Positions 8,399-19,962 are shown, counted from the stretch's first letter. The stretch: 64,000 bases of DNA from Rhodococcoides corynebacterioides NBRC 14404 (GCF_001894765.1 NZ_BCWV01000003.1:62001-126000), one strand, 5' to 3'. Notes: generated by a model from the sequence alone, not told the origin. Numbers and translations: made by a program.

Positions 8399-8725
8399 GA
8401 GTCGTGCCTTCCGATCGACCGAACACCGACCCGACGACGATCGGCGCAATCGGGAGGAAACGCCACAGTTGGAATCGCGGTGAATCGATCTCGGTCCACC
8501 TGCCTGCGTGCACGCAGGTCGCCCGAAGCGGCGGGATCCCGTCGGTTCGGGCGACTCGTGTGCAGCCAGGCAGGTCGAGAGGCAGCGGCCCGGGGCCCGA
8601 TCCGCTGTCGACCACACCCGTTCGCGGTGGGGGTTCCGCAGAAAAGTCGACGTCCGCCTTGTGGTCCTGCCCCGAATCGCCGACGCCGCGCTACGCCCCG
8701 CTCGATCGCGGGTACCGACGCCACC
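8399..8725. other. 327-bp divergent intergenic region
   Basis: Gap between ssuC (leftward) and a secreted hydrolase (rightward). It should hold both promoters, but no convincing -35/-10 pair was picked out by eye. Its centre is occupied by one copy of the dispersed GGGATCCC palindrome (8499-8574). Open frames that cross it are extensions of the flanking genes or have no start signal, so no gene is called. Confidence 0.5.
8499..8574. repeat. dispersed imperfect palindrome, copy 1 of 5 (GGGATCCC core)
   Basis: 76 bp. The 29-bp outer arms (8499-8527 and 8546-8574) pair at about 24 of 29 positions; the arms begin CCTGCCTG and end CAGGCAGG. The centre holds CGGGATCCCG. Related copies lie at 9701, 16376, 16475 and 16576. 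Conserved parts are the inner core, TCGCCCG/CGGGCGA and the GTGCAC or GCACAC outer segment. It lies between divergent genes here, so it is not acting as an ordinary terminator. Confidence 0.85.
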
Positions 8726-9697
8726 ATGCGTCCACGCCTCGTCTCCGCGCTCGGCCTCCTGCTGACCCTGCTCGCGTCGGTGCTGATCACCGCACCGTCG
8801 GCCTCGGCCGCGCCGACCGTCACCGCGTTCTCGTTCCCCGTGGAGGGCACGGACGTCTCGGCATTCCGCTACTCCGAGCCGAGCCCGACCCCGCGGCCCG
8901 TGCTCGTGATGGCGCTCGGCCTGGGCAGCACGCAGAACCGCATCCTCCCGGAGGTGGCACCCGAGTTCGTCGCCGCCGGGTACGACGTGGTGACGTTCGA
9001 CTACCGCTACTGGGGTTCGAGCGCCGGCCTGCCGCGCAACCTCATCGACATCGACTCCCAGCTCGAGGACTGGCGTGCGGCCATCGCCGCCGCCCGCTCA
9101 CTGCCGGGTGTCGACGGGAACGCGGTGGCGCTCTGGGGCACGTCACTGTCTGGCGGCCACGTCCTGTCGATCGGCTCGGAGAACATCCCCGGCGTCCGGG
9201 CGATCATCGCGCAGGCACCGCACGTCAACGGCATCGCCACGGTGTCGACGATCCCGGTCCCCGCCCTCGCGCAGCTGACGGCCGTCGGCACCGCCGATCT
9301 GGCGGGTTCCGCGGTCGGCGCCCAGCCGACGTACATCCCGCTCGCGTCCGAGCCGGAGACCCTCGGGCTGCTCCCCCAGCCCGGCGCGCTGGACGGTTAC
9401 CAGCGGGTGCTGGGCGCGGACTTCGACAACCGTGCGACGGCCCGCACGGCGCTGCAGATTCCGTTCTACTCGCCGAACCTCGTGGCACAGACGGGCCGTG
9501 CGCCGACCTTCATCGGCACGGGGGTGGCCGACAACATCACGCCGGGATTCGCCGCACGGGAGCTGGCGAACCGTATGGTCGCAGCCGGGCGGGACTACCC
9601 CGGTGGGCACTTCGACGTCTACCCCGGCGGGGCGGCGTACCCGGAGCTCATCCGCGACGAGGTCGCGTTTCTGCAGCAGCACGTGCCGACGCCCTGA
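8726..9697 (+). CDS. secreted alpha/beta hydrolase
   Basis: 323 residues. An N-terminal signal peptide (basic MRPR, then a hydrophobic stretch ending near PSASAA) predicts export. The mature part is an alpha/beta hydrolase: strand-loop VLVMALGLG, nucleophile elbow GTSLSGG, and a C-terminal GGHFDVY supplying the probable catalytic histidine. Substrate is unknown; related proteins are annotated as esterases or lipases. It is monocistronic, divergent from ssuC, and ends just before a palindromic repeat that could fold as a terminator. ATG 8726 was chosen because it begins the signal peptide. Confidence 0.8.
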   Translation: MRPRLVSALGLLLTLLASVLITAPSASAAPTVTAFSFPVEGTDVSAFRYSEPSPTPRPVLVMALGLGSTQNRILPEVAPEFVAAGYDVVTFDYRYWGSSAGLPRNLIDIDSQLEDWRAAIAAARSLPGVDGNAVALWGTSLSGGHVLSIGSENIPGVRAIIAQAPHVNGIATVSTIPVPALAQLTAVGTADLAGSAVGAQPTYIPLASEPETLGLLPQPGALDGYQRVLGADFDNRATARTALQIPFYSPNLVAQTGRAPTFIGTGVADNITPGFAARELANRMVAAGRDYPGGHFDVYPGGAAYPELIRDEVAFLQQHVPTP

Positions 9698-9700
9698 CTG

Positions 9701-9774
9701 CTGCGCAAGCGCACACAGGTCGCCCGGGTCGGCGGGATCCCGCCGATCCGGGCGTTCCGTGTGCAGCGAGGCAG
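9701..9774. repeat. dispersed imperfect palindrome, copy 2 of 5; possible bidirectional terminator
   Basis: 74-bp copy of the GGGATCCC palindrome with core GGCGGGATCCCGCC and matching arms (GCACACAGG... on the left, ...CCGTGTGC on the right). It starts 3 bp after the hydrolase stop and ends 11 bp before the stop of the leftward aldolase, so at this site the hairpin could end transcription from both sides. Confidence 0.85.
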
Positions 9775-9785
9775 GGGGACGGGCC

Positions 9786-10808
<1,023 letters not shown>

Positions 10809-10835
10809 GGGAATCCTGTTCTGGTCGAGAGTGGT

Positions 10836-11831
10836 TCAGCACCCGCAGGAATTGCGGTGATGAAAGCTGGTGGGCACCTGCACGCGGCGCGCCGGCCCGT
10901 CGTACCCGTCGATCCGTTCGAGCAGCATGTCGACGGCAGCGCGGCCCATGGTGCCGACGTCCTGCCCCGCGGCGGTCAGGCGCGGCTCGAACAGGTCCGA
11001 CCACTCGAAGTCGTCATAGCTGACGAGCGCGACGTCGGACGGGATGTCGAGTCCCAGTGCTCGTGTGGCTTTCACGGTGCCGATGGTCATCGAGTTGTTG
11101 AGGCTGACGATGGCGGTGGGCCGATCGGGTGCGGACAACACCTCGCGCACAGCGTGTTCCGCGGCGTCGACCCGGGAATGCCCGTCGAGCACGTAGCGAG
11201 GATCGACGTCGACCCCTCGATCGGCCATGGCGCGGAGGAACCCGTCGGCCCGCTCGGTGGAGGAGGTGATGCCGGCCAGACCGCGCACCACCGCGATGCG
11301 GCGATGACCGAGGTCGAGCAGGTGATCGGTGAGCCGCACGGCGGACTCGACGTTCTCCGGAGCGACCTGGTCACAGGGGATCTCGACGCCACGGTCGATG
11401 AGGACGAACGGCGTTCCGTTGGCCTGGATCGTCGGGATGGTCTTGCGCTCGGCCTCAGCCGACGGCGCGACGATGATGCCGTCGACCTGCCGATCGAGCA
11501 GCGAGTCGACGACGCGTCGTTCCGCCGCCGGGTCGTCGTGCGAATCCCCCAGGAACATCACCAGTCCGGCGGCCGAGAGACGCTCCTCGATCGCGTGGAC
11601 CAGGCTGCCGAAGTACGGGTTGGTGAGCGCGGAGATCGACAGGCCGATGGTGTGCGTGCGCCCCGCCGCGAGAGACCGCGCGACGACGTTGCGACGGTAG
11701 CCGGTCTGGGCGATCGCGGACTCGACGCGTTCACGCGTGGTCGCGTTGACCTTGCGAGTCTCGTTGAGCACGTGGGACACCGTCGACACCGACACCCCGG
11801 CGAGACGCGCGACATCGCCCATGGTGGCCAT
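10836..11831 (-). CDS. LacI-family transcriptional repressor
   Basis: 331 residues. The N-terminal helix-turn-helix DVARLAGVSVSTVSHVLN is the LacI hallmark, followed by the hinge region and a ribose-binding-protein-like ligand domain (LVHAIEERL, GIIVAPSAEAE, ALVSYDDFEWSDL). It lies inside the sugar operon, 36 nt after the FrcK-like kinase, and probably controls the whole operon by binding the two LacI-type operators at 16316-16341. The C-terminus ends in an unusual NSCGC. The ligand should be the transported sugar or its phosphate. Confidence 0.92.
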   Translation of the reverse strand: MATMGDVARLAGVSVSTVSHVLNETRKVNATTRERVESAIAQTGYRRNVVARSLAAGRTHTIGLSISALTNPYFGSLVHAIEERLSAAGLVMFLGDSHDDPAAERRVVDSLLDRQVDGIIVAPSAEAERKTIPTIQANGTPFVLIDRGVEIPCDQVAPENVESAVRLTDHLLDLGHRRIAVVRGLAGITSSTERADGFLRAMADRGVDVDPRYVLDGHSRVDAAEHAVREVLSAPDRPTAIVSLNNSMTIGTVKATRALGLDIPSDVALVSYDDFEWSDLFEPRLTAAGQDVGTMGRAAVDMLLERIDGYDGPARRVQVPTSFHHRNSCGC

Positions 11832-11867
11832 GTCAGGCCACCCCGGTCGACATCGAGTTCGCGGCGA

Positions 11868-12515
11868 TCATGGCAAGCGCAGAACGCGATCGGCGTGCAC
11901 CGCGGTGGAGGTGATGAGTTCGGCGTTGCGCTCGTCGGACCCGAGCGTCCAGAACGACGCCTCCTGCGGCGTCTTGCCGTAGGACAGGTGACGACGGAGG
12001 AGGCGATCGTGCCGAATGTCGTTGTCGGGGGCCAGGAACCACACCTCGTCGACGTGACGACGGGCGCGCGGCCACGCGTCGACGTCGAGAAGAAGGTAGT
12101 TCCCCTCGGTGACCACCAGTGGCACGTCGCCGCGCACCGGGACGGCCGAGCCGATGGACTCCTCGAGGTCCCGGTCGAAGCGCGGCGCGTAGACCAGCGG
12201 CGCGTCGGTGGGCTGAGCGCGGAGCGTCTCGATCAGCCGGGCGTACCCGTCGTCGTCGAAGGTGTCGTGCGCGCCCTTGCGGTCCCGACGCCCGAGGTCG
12301 ATCAACACCTCGTTGGCCAGATGGAAGCCGTCCATGGGGACGAGGACGGCGAGGTCGGGGCCGAGGGCCGCCACGAGTTCGGCGGCCACCGTGGACTTGC
12401 CCGCGCCCGGCGCACCCGTGAGGCCGAGGATGCGGCGCTGTCCCGGCACCGCCAGCGCACTCGCCCACGCGACGAGCTCGTCGAACGAGGCGTCCTGCAC
12501 GTCCTGGCCGCTCAT
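11868..12515 (-). CDS. FrcK-like P-loop sugar/nucleoside kinase
   Basis: 215 residues. P-loop is GAPGAGKST; further marks are VPMDGFHLANEVL, FDRDLEESIG and VVTEGNYLLLD. This pattern fits the uridine-kinase/phosphoribulokinase-like proteins annotated as nucleoside/nucleotide kinase family, including FrcK, which is encoded with the frcBCA fructose importer in rhizobia. Its substrate here is unproven. ATG 12515 is 5 nt after the PfkB stop. Having both a PfkB kinase and an FrcK-like kinase in one operon would allow two phosphorylation steps before aldol cleavage. Confidence 0.75.
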   Translation of the reverse strand: MSGQDVQDASFDELVAWASALAVPGQRRILGLTGAPGAGKSTVAAELVAALGPDLAVLVPMDGFHLANEVLIDLGRRDRKGAHDTFDDDGYARLIETLRAQPTDAPLVYAPRFDRDLEESIGSAVPVRGDVPLVVTEGNYLLLDVDAWPRARRHVDEVWFLAPDNDIRHDRLLRRHLSYGKTPQEASFWTLGSDERNAELITSTAVHADRVLRLP

Positions 12516-12520
12516 GACGG

Positions 12521-13414
12521 TCACCGCTTTCGAAAGTCGAGGGAGGGAACGTGCTCGATCCAGGACCGCGGTCCCACCATCGAGCACCGTAGGGCAGCCA
12601 CGCGCGCCGAACACGCGAGGCGATCGGTGAGGTTGCTCTCACCGTCGGTCGAGAACCAGGCGTGCGCACCGTGGAAGACGTCGCCCGCGCCGAGCGTGTC
12701 GACAGCGGTGACAGCGGGCACGTCGACCGACCCGGATTCCGTCCCCACCCGCCACCGGATGGGATCGCCGCCGTGGGTGGTGACGACCGTCGGAACGCCG
12801 TCGCCGATCAGCGACGATGCCGTCGAGTCGGAGTCGTCGGCACCGGGGGTACGAAAGTCGGCCGAACACACCATGTCCGACGCCCACGGGACGAGGTCCG
12901 CCATGACCGGCTTCCACCGTCCGGCGTCGACGACGACGCGAACACCGTTCCGCGACGCCGATTCGGCGGCGGCGCGGGCGATGCGGGGATGGTGGCCGTC
13001 GACGAGGACGACGTCGGCACCCGCGAGGACACCATCGAGATCCGCCGGCGGCATCGCCTCGGACGCCACCGCGTCGAGCGAGACGACGGACCGATCCCCG
13101 GTCGTCTCGACCACCGACACCGCCGAGACGGGCACGGGTCGCACCGTGCCCGCCGCGGCGTCGCGCACCTCGACCCCGTGGCGCGCCAGATCGGCACGCA
13201 CCAGATCGGCCACCGGCTCGTCGCCGAGCGCCGTGACGAGCACGGCGTGCCCACCCAACGCGGCGAACGTGACCGCCGCGTTGGCGGCCGGTCCACCGGC
13301 CGCGACGAACTGCGCACTCGACGTGATCTTCTGGTTCACCGCGGGCGGTGCCGCGATGCGATGGATCACGTCGAGCGTCGCGAGTCCGACGAAGACGCCG
13401 CGGGAAGGTGTCAC
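12521..13414 (-). CDS. PfkB-family carbohydrate kinase
   Basis: 297 residues, ribokinase fold. Marks are the N-terminal GGPAANAAVTFAALGG and the C-terminal catalytic DTLGAGDVFHGA with the conserved Asp. The family phosphorylates ribose, fructose, sulfofructose, adenosine and others, so the exact sugar is not resolved. The start is GTG 13414, which overlaps the TAG stop of the ABC ATPase by 1 nt. It sits with an aldolase and a fructose/ribose-type ABC importer, which suggests phosphorylation of the incoming sugar. Confidence 0.88.
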   Translation of the reverse strand: MTPSRGVFVGLATLDVIHRIAAPPAVNQKITSSAQFVAAGGPAANAAVTFAALGGHAVLVTALGDEPVADLVRADLARHGVEVRDAAAGTVRPVPVSAVSVVETTGDRSVVSLDAVASEAMPPADLDGVLAGADVVLVDGHHPRIARAAAESASRNGVRVVVDAGRWKPVMADLVPWASDMVCSADFRTPGADDSDSTASSLIGDGVPTVVTTHGGDPIRWRVGTESGSVDVPAVTAVDTLGAGDVFHGAHAWFSTDGESNLTDRLACSARVAALRCSMVGPRSWIEHVPSLDFRKR

Positions 13415-14238
13415 TACAGGCCGGCGCGTTCCGAGTCGGTGGGTTCGGTGGCACCGGTCATGAGTGCCACCACCTCGGACATACTGCGCTGCTTCGGATC
13501 CACCACGCCGGCGCGCTTGCCGAGGCGGTGAATGTGGATGCGATCGGCCACCTCGAACACGTGCGGCATGTCGTGGCTGATGAGCACCACGGGGATGCCG
13601 CGGTCGCGGATGGACCGGATGAGGTCGATGACCATCCCCGATTCCCGCACGCCGAGGGCCGCCGTCGGCTCGTCCATGATGATGACGCCGCGGCCGAACG
13701 CCGCCGCACGTGCCACCGCCACACCCTGACGCTGGCCACCCGAGAGGGTCTCCACCGCCTGGTTCACCGACTTGATGCCGATCTTCAGATCGGCCAGATG
13801 CTGCGACGCCTCCTGCCGCATCCGCGGCATGTCGAGACGACGGAACACACTGCCCATGACGCCTTTTCGCTTGATCTCACGTCCGAGGTACAGGTTGGAC
13901 GCGATGTCGAGCGCAGGGATGACCGCGAGGTCCTGGTACACGGTTTCGATACCGGCGGCCCGCGCGTCACGCGTGTTCTTGAACGACTGCACCGCACCGT
14001 TCATGAGGATCTCGCCCGAGTCCGGGATCACCGCACCGGCGAGAGCCTTGATGAGACTGGACTTTCCGGCGCCGTTGTCCCCGATGACGGCCAGGACCTC
14101 GCCGGCACGGAGCTCGAAGTCTGCGCCGTTGATGGCGGTGACGTTGCCGTACCGCTTGACCAGGCCGCGCGCCTCGAGGACGGGCGCACCCGCCGCTGCA
14201 CTCCCGGACGTGGTGCCGGGGTTCTCCACCGTCGTCAC
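13414..14238 (-). CDS. sugar ABC transporter ATP-binding protein (FrcA-like, single domain)
   Basis: 274 residues with one ABC domain: Walker A GDNGAGKSS, signature LSGGQRQGVAVARAA, Walker B VIIMDEPTAALGV, H-loop LISHDM. Ribose-type importers usually have a tandem two-domain ATPase of about 500 residues; the single-domain form is typical of FrcA (fructose) and relatives. Two copies are therefore expected to dimerise. GTG 14238 has AGGAGG just upstream and overlaps the permease stop by 4 nt (GTGA). Confidence 0.9.
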   Translation of the reverse strand: MTTVENPGTTSGSAAAGAPVLEARGLVKRYGNVTAINGADFELRAGEVLAVIGDNGAGKSSLIKALAGAVIPDSGEILMNGAVQSFKNTRDARAAGIETVYQDLAVIPALDIASNLYLGREIKRKGVMGSVFRRLDMPRMRQEASQHLADLKIGIKSVNQAVETLSGGQRQGVAVARAAAFGRGVIIMDEPTAALGVRESGMVIDLIRSIRDRGIPVVLISHDMPHVFEVADRIHIHRLGKRAGVVDPKQRSMSEVVALMTGATEPTDSERAGL

Positions 14239-15242
14239 TGAGACCTCCTGCGGGCGAACTGATCCACGGCCACCGCGACGATGACGAGGATGCCGGTGGC
14301 GATGTTCTGGTAGAGGCTGTCGACGCCGGCCTGGGTGAGACCGTTGCGCAGCACGCCGACGATCAGGGTGCCGACGAGCGTGCCGATAACACCGCCGCGA
14401 CCACCGAAGAGGCTGGTCCCGCCGATGACCACTGCGGTGATCGTCTCGAGGTTGGCGTTCTGGTACGCGTTCGGATCGGCATTCGGGATGCGTCCCAACG
14501 CCGCCCACGCGGCGATGGCCGCGATGACCCCGGTGACGATGTAGACGGAGAACAGCACGCGCCCGGACTTGATACCGGAGAGGTTGGACGCCTGCGGGTT
14601 ACCGCCCACCGCGTAGATGTGCTTGCCCCACGAGGTCTGGGACAGGGCGTACCACATCACCAGGTAGACCAGCAGCATCGCGACGACGCCGTACGTCGTC
14701 GAGAAGGAGCCGATCTTGAACGAGGTGCCGAGGAACGTCAGCGGGCCCTGCTCCACCCGGTAGGTCTCCGACCCCGCGAGCAGGCGGGTCGCCGCCTGGA
14801 TCGCGGTGAAGGTACCGAGCGTGACGATGAACGGCGGTAGCCGCAGCACCGTCACCAGACCGCCGTTGATCGCACCGAACGCGAGGCACACGGCCAGCGT
14901 CGACCCGAGCGCGACCATCGGTCCGTTGGCCCCCGCCGTCTGCGCCATCACGATGGTGCCGAAGACGGCGACCGCACCGATCGACAGATCGATGCCGGAC
15001 GTCAGGATGATCAAAGTCTGTCCGACGGCGAGGATTCCGACGACGACCGACTGCTGCAGGATCAGCGAGACGTTCTGCGGGTTGAGGAACGAGTCCGAGA
15101 TCGCGCTGAACACGATGACGGCCAGAACCAGGGCCACCATGGGGCCGAGGAGCGGTTCACGGAGGATGTTGCCCACCGTGAACCGGCTCGACACCGGTGG
15201 CTTCTCCGTCGCCGGGGCAGCGGCGGTGTTGGCGGTGCTCAT
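14235..15242 (-). CDS. sugar ABC transporter permease (RbsC/FrcC-like)
   Basis: 335 residues with eight to ten hydrophobic segments. The motifs SGIDLSIGAV, RLPPFIVTLGTF and GGTSLFGGRGGVIGTLVG are characteristic of the ribose/xylose/fructose permease family. Last residues overlap the ATPase start. It forms the channel with the FrcA-like ATPase; the substrate-binding protein gene lies 8 nt upstream. Confidence 0.92.
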   Translation of the reverse strand: MSTANTAAAPATEKPPVSSRFTVGNILREPLLGPMVALVLAVIVFSAISDSFLNPQNVSLILQQSVVVGILAVGQTLIILTSGIDLSIGAVAVFGTIVMAQTAGANGPMVALGSTLAVCLAFGAINGGLVTVLRLPPFIVTLGTFTAIQAATRLLAGSETYRVEQGPLTFLGTSFKIGSFSTTYGVVAMLLVYLVMWYALSQTSWGKHIYAVGGNPQASNLSGIKSGRVLFSVYIVTGVIAAIAAWAALGRIPNADPNAYQNANLETITAVVIGGTSLFGGRGGVIGTLVGTLIVGVLRNGLTQAGVDSLYQNIATGILVIVAVAVDQFARRRSQ

Positions 15243-15250
15243 GTGACCGA

Positions 15251-16249
15251 TCAGCCCCAGCAGTTCTCTTCGCCCCAGGCGGTGTCCTGGGACTCGAGGC
15301 CGGAGACGGGCTTGTCGGTGATGAGGACCGAGCCGGTGTCGTTGAAGCCGCTGGGCTTGGTGCCGTCCTGCGCGAACTTCACGACGGCCTGCACGCCCTG
15401 CTCCGCCATCTTGGCCGGGAACTGCATGACGGTGGCGCCGATCTTGCCGGCCTTGACGTCGGCGACGCCGGTGCAGCTGCCGTCGATGGACCCGATGGTG
15501 ACCTGGTCGGCCTTACCGGCGGCCTGGATGGCCTGGTAGGCGCCGGCCGCGGCGGGCTCGTTGATCGTGTAGAGCGCGTTGGTCTGCGGTGCGCGCTGGA
15601 TCAGGTTCTCCATGGCGGTCTGCGCCTTGGTCTGATCGCCGTTGGTGTTCTCCTGGCCGACGATCTGCGGCGCACCCTCGGCGAGACCCATGCCCTCGAG
15701 GAAGCCCTCGTGGCGGAAGGAGTCGACGGTGCCGCCGGCGGTGCCGTCGAGCATGACGAGCTGGGGAGCGGTGCTGCCCAGGGCCGCCTTGACCCACTGG
15801 CCCTGGCTGACGCCGGCCGCGCGGTTGTCGGTGGCGAAGGTGGCGTCGACCGCGTCCTCGGGGTCGGTCGCGGTGTCGAGCGCGATCACGACGACGCCCG
15901 CGTCACGCGCGTTCTGGATGGCGTCGAGCACGCCGGTGGACGAGTTCGGCGTGATGAGAATGCCCTTCACGCCCTGGCCGACCATGTTCTCGATGGCGGA
16001 GACCTGGCCCTCGTTGTCGCCGTCGAACGCGCCGGCGAGCGCAACGAGCTCGGCGCCGTCCTTGTCGGCCTGCGCCTGAGCGGCCTCGCGCAGCTTGACG
16101 AAGTACGGGTTGGAATCGGTCTTGGTGATCAGACCGACCTTGACGCTGTCCGAGTCGGAGCTGCTGCAGGCCGTGAGGCCGAGCGCCAACGAACCGGCCA
16201 TCAGGACCGCGCCGATGGTGAGCGTGGACCTGCTGCGAGTTTCGAACAT
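15251..16249 (-). CDS. sugar ABC transporter substrate-binding lipoprotein (FrcB/RbsB-like)
   Basis: 332 residues. ATG 16249 has GGGAG upstream and starts a lipoprotein signal ending in the lipobox LTAC. The mature protein is a type I periplasmic-binding fold: VGLITKTDSNPYF, GVKGILITPNS, VVIALDTA, FATDNRAAG and NALYTINEPAAAGA are typical of the ribose/fructose/galactose cluster. It captures the sugar outside the cell. It is the first gene of the seven-gene sugar operon, and the two LacI-type operators lie about 65-95 bp upstream of its start. Confidence 0.92.
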   Translation of the reverse strand: MFETRSRSTLTIGAVLMAGSLALGLTACSSSDSDSVKVGLITKTDSNPYFVKLREAAQAQADKDGAELVALAGAFDGDNEGQVSAIENMVGQGVKGILITPNSSTGVLDAIQNARDAGVVVIALDTATDPEDAVDATFATDNRAAGVSQGQWVKAALGSTAPQLVMLDGTAGGTVDSFRHEGFLEGMGLAEGAPQIVGQENTNGDQTKAQTAMENLIQRAPQTNALYTINEPAAAGAYQAIQAAGKADQVTIGSIDGSCTGVADVKAGKIGATVMQFPAKMAEQGVQAVVKFAQDGTKPSGFNDTGSVLITDKPVSGLESQDTAWGEENCWG

Positions 16250-16315
16250 GTGGACTCCCTTGTCCGACGGGCGCGACGCCGACCGCATCGCGTGACCGGG
16301 GGAGCGTAAGACGGG

Positions 16316-16341
16316 CGCAAGCGTTTGCGTAAGCGTTTGCG
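16316..16341. promoter_or_regulatory. two overlapping LacI-family operators
   Basis: CGCAAGCGTTTGCG at 16316-16329 and CGTAAGCGTTTGCG at 16328-16341 are near-palindromes with the AAGCGTTT core expected for LacI/GalR repressors. They overlap by 2 bp, so their centres are 12 bp apart, about one helical turn. They lie upstream of the substrate-binding protein gene and are the natural target of the LacI-type protein encoded in the same operon. Confidence 0.75.
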
Positions 16342-16375
16342 CGAAGATGTCCGATTCGAGTTTCCGTGGGCGTTG

Positions 16376-16450
16376 CTGCCTGGTTGCACACAGGACACGT
16401 CGATGGGTGGGATCCCGGCGATCGGGGCGAGTTGTGTGCGCTGGGGCAGG
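16376..16450. repeat. dispersed imperfect palindrome, copy 3 of 5
   Basis: 75 bp centred on GGGATCCC at 16409-16416, with GCACACAGG on the left and TTGTGTGC on the right. It starts about 35 bp from the LacI operators, upstream of the sugar operon. Confidence 0.8.
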
Positions 16451-16474
16451 AGGGTGGGCGAGCCCGGGGCGGTG

Positions 16475-16548
16475 CTGCACGGGCGCACACAGGACGAGGG
16501 AACGGACGGGATCCCGGCGATCGGCGCGAGTTGTGTGCGCGGAGGCAT
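16475..16548. repeat. dispersed imperfect palindrome, copy 4 of 5
   Basis: About 74 bp centred on GGGATCCC at 16508-16515. Near-identical to the next copy, including flanking sequence, with a period of 101 bp; this points to a recent local duplication. Confidence 0.8.
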
Positions 16549-16575
16549 GCGACGGGCATGGGGCCCGGGGCGGTG

Positions 16576-16650
16576 CTGCACGGGCGCACACAGGACGAGG
16601 GAACGGACGGGATCCCGGCGATCGGGGCGAGTTGTGTGCGCGGAGGCAGG
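16576..16650. repeat. dispersed imperfect palindrome, copy 5 of 5
   Basis: About 75 bp centred on GGGATCCC at 16609-16616. Arms read CTGCACGGGCGCACACAGG on the left and GTTGTGTGCGCGGAGGCAGG on the right. Copies 4 and 5 share the central ACGGGATCCCGGCGATCGG and much of the sequence before it. Confidence 0.8.
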
Positions 16651-16697
16651 TCAGGTGGGCCGCGGCACGGGGCGGGACGCACGGGCCCCGGAGACAG

Positions 16698-16735
16698 CAG
16701 TGCGCCCCGAGCGACGGATCGCTCGGGGCGCACTG
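16698..16735 (-). terminator. strong hairpin terminator after glpD
   Basis: A perfect 17-bp stem (16698-16714 pairing with 16719-16735) with a CGGA loop lies 12 bp past the glpD stop. There is no T-run, which is common for actinobacterial hairpin terminators. It probably ends glpFKD transcription. Confidence 0.75.
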
Positions 16736-16747
16736 GAGACGCCGAAC

Positions 16748-18450
16748 TCAGGCCACGGGCACCCGCACGTCCGGCGCACCGAGCCGCGCGGCGTCCGCGG
16801 TCTCGTCGTCCGGCTGCATCTGCGATTCCCGTTCCGCCGCAACGCGCTTGCGGTAGTGCTCGATCTCGTCGGCCACGTGCTGCTCATCCCAGTCCAGGAT
16901 GGGCGCGACCAGCGCGGCGACCTCGGACGCGGCGGCCTCACCGCGGTCGTCGAGCTCGATGGACACCCGAATACGACGGGTGAGGATGTCGTCGAGATGC
17001 TGCGCACCCTCGTGGCTGGCGGCGTAGATCGCCTCGGCCTTGAGGTACGCCGGCGCCGTCTCCAGGGGCTGCCCCAGCTCGGGCCGCTCGTCGATCAACG
17101 CCAGCACCTCGTGGACCAGGGAGCCGTAACGACCGAGCAGATGCTCCATCCGACCCACCCGAATCCCGGCGCGCTGGGCGGCGAGTTCGCGGGAGTTCCA
17201 CAACCCGTAGTACCCCTCGGCCCCGAGCAGCGGGATCTTCTCGGTCACGCACTCGGGCACCCGGCGCTCGAGACCGTGCACCGCGGAATCCACGGCGTCC
17301 TTGGCCATCACGCGGTACGTGGTGTACTTGCCGCCCGCGATGACCGTGAGGCCGCGGACCGGGCTGGACACCGCGTGCTCGCGCGAGAGAGTGCTGGTGG
17401 AGTCCGACTCGCCGTAGAGCAGCGGGCGCAGTCCGGCGTAGACGCCGACGACGTCCTCGTGGTCCAGCGGATCCTGCAGGAGCCGGTTGACCTCGGTGAG
17501 GATGTAGTCGATGTCGCTCTTGCTCGCCGCGGGATGCGCGAGGTCGAGCTTCCAGTCGGTGTCGGTGGTGCCGATGATCCAGTGGCTGCCCCACGGAATC
17601 ACGAACAGCAGCGACTTCGACGTGCGGGTGATGATGCCCGCCGCCGCGTTGATCCGGTTGCGCGGTACGACCAGGTGGACGCCCTTGGAGGCACGCACCT
17701 GGAATTGCCCACGGCCGCCGAGCATCTCCTGGATCTCGTCGGTCCAGACGCCGGCCGCGTTGATGACGTGCTTGGCCGCGATCTCGAACGACTCCCCCGT
17801 CTCGAGGTCCGTGGCGACGACGCCGATCACCCGGTCGCCGTCGCGCAGGAACCCGGTGACGCGAGTGCTGTTGACACACAACGCCCCGTAGGCCGCCGCG
17901 GTCCGCGCGATCATCATGGTGTGCCGGGCGTCGTCGACCTGGCCCTCGTAGAACTTGATGGCGCCGCGCAGCGCGGAGCGCTTCCCGGAGGGAAAGGCCT
18001 CGAGCGTCTTCTTCTTCCCCAGGTGGCGATGATGCGACGGCACACCGCGACCCGCGCCCATGACGTCGTACACCCCGATGCCGAGCCCTGCGTACGGGCG
18101 GTCGATCACCTTGAGCAGCGGGTAGAGGAACGGCACCGGGCGCGCGAGGTGCGGGCACAGGTCGTTGAGCACGAGCGACCGTTCCTTGAGCGCCTCGAAC
18201 ACCAACGAGAAGTTGAACTGTTCGAGGTAGCGCAGACCGCCGTGGAAGAGCTTGGACGACCGGCTCGAGGTGCCCGCGGCATAGTCCCGCGCCTCGACGA
18301 GACCGACTTTCAGGCCGCGGGTGACGGCATCGAGCGCCGCCCCGGTCCCGACGACACCGCCGCCGATGACCAGGACGTCCATCTCCTCGGAGGCGAGGCG
18401 GCGCAACGCCTCACGACGCGCGTCGGGACTCAGTGCTGTGCTGGTGGTTG

Positions 18451-18454
<4 letters not shown>
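16748..18454 (-). CDS. glpD: aerobic glycerol-3-phosphate dehydrogenase
   Basis: 568 residues. It oxidises glycerol 3-phosphate to dihydroxyacetone phosphate at the membrane and passes electrons to quinone through FAD. N-terminal FAD-binding [17 protein letters not shown], then [19 protein letters not shown], and the [19 protein letters not shown] signature identify it; the C-terminal domain of about 140 residues is typical. The start ATG overlaps the glpK stop by 4 nt. It completes the glycerol route: uptake by GlpF, phosphorylation by GlpK, oxidation here. Confidence 0.95.

Positions 18455-19962
<1,508 letters not shown>

Larger units (their letters stand above)
16250..16747. other. 498-bp gene-free region: operators, three palindromes, terminator
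   Basis: Between the start of the sugar operon and the end of glpD, both leftward. In order from left: two overlapping LacI-type operators (16316-16341), three copies of the dispersed GGGATCCC palindrome (16376-16650) and a strong hairpin after glpD (16698-16735). Open frames crossing it have no signals of real genes. The sugar operon promoter should lie near or within the operator block. Confidence 0.7.

Noticed and set aside
8499..8574. Insertion-sequence inverted-repeat ends
   Set aside because: The palindrome is compact, contains no reading frame or transposase, and similar copies stand alone at other intergenic sites.
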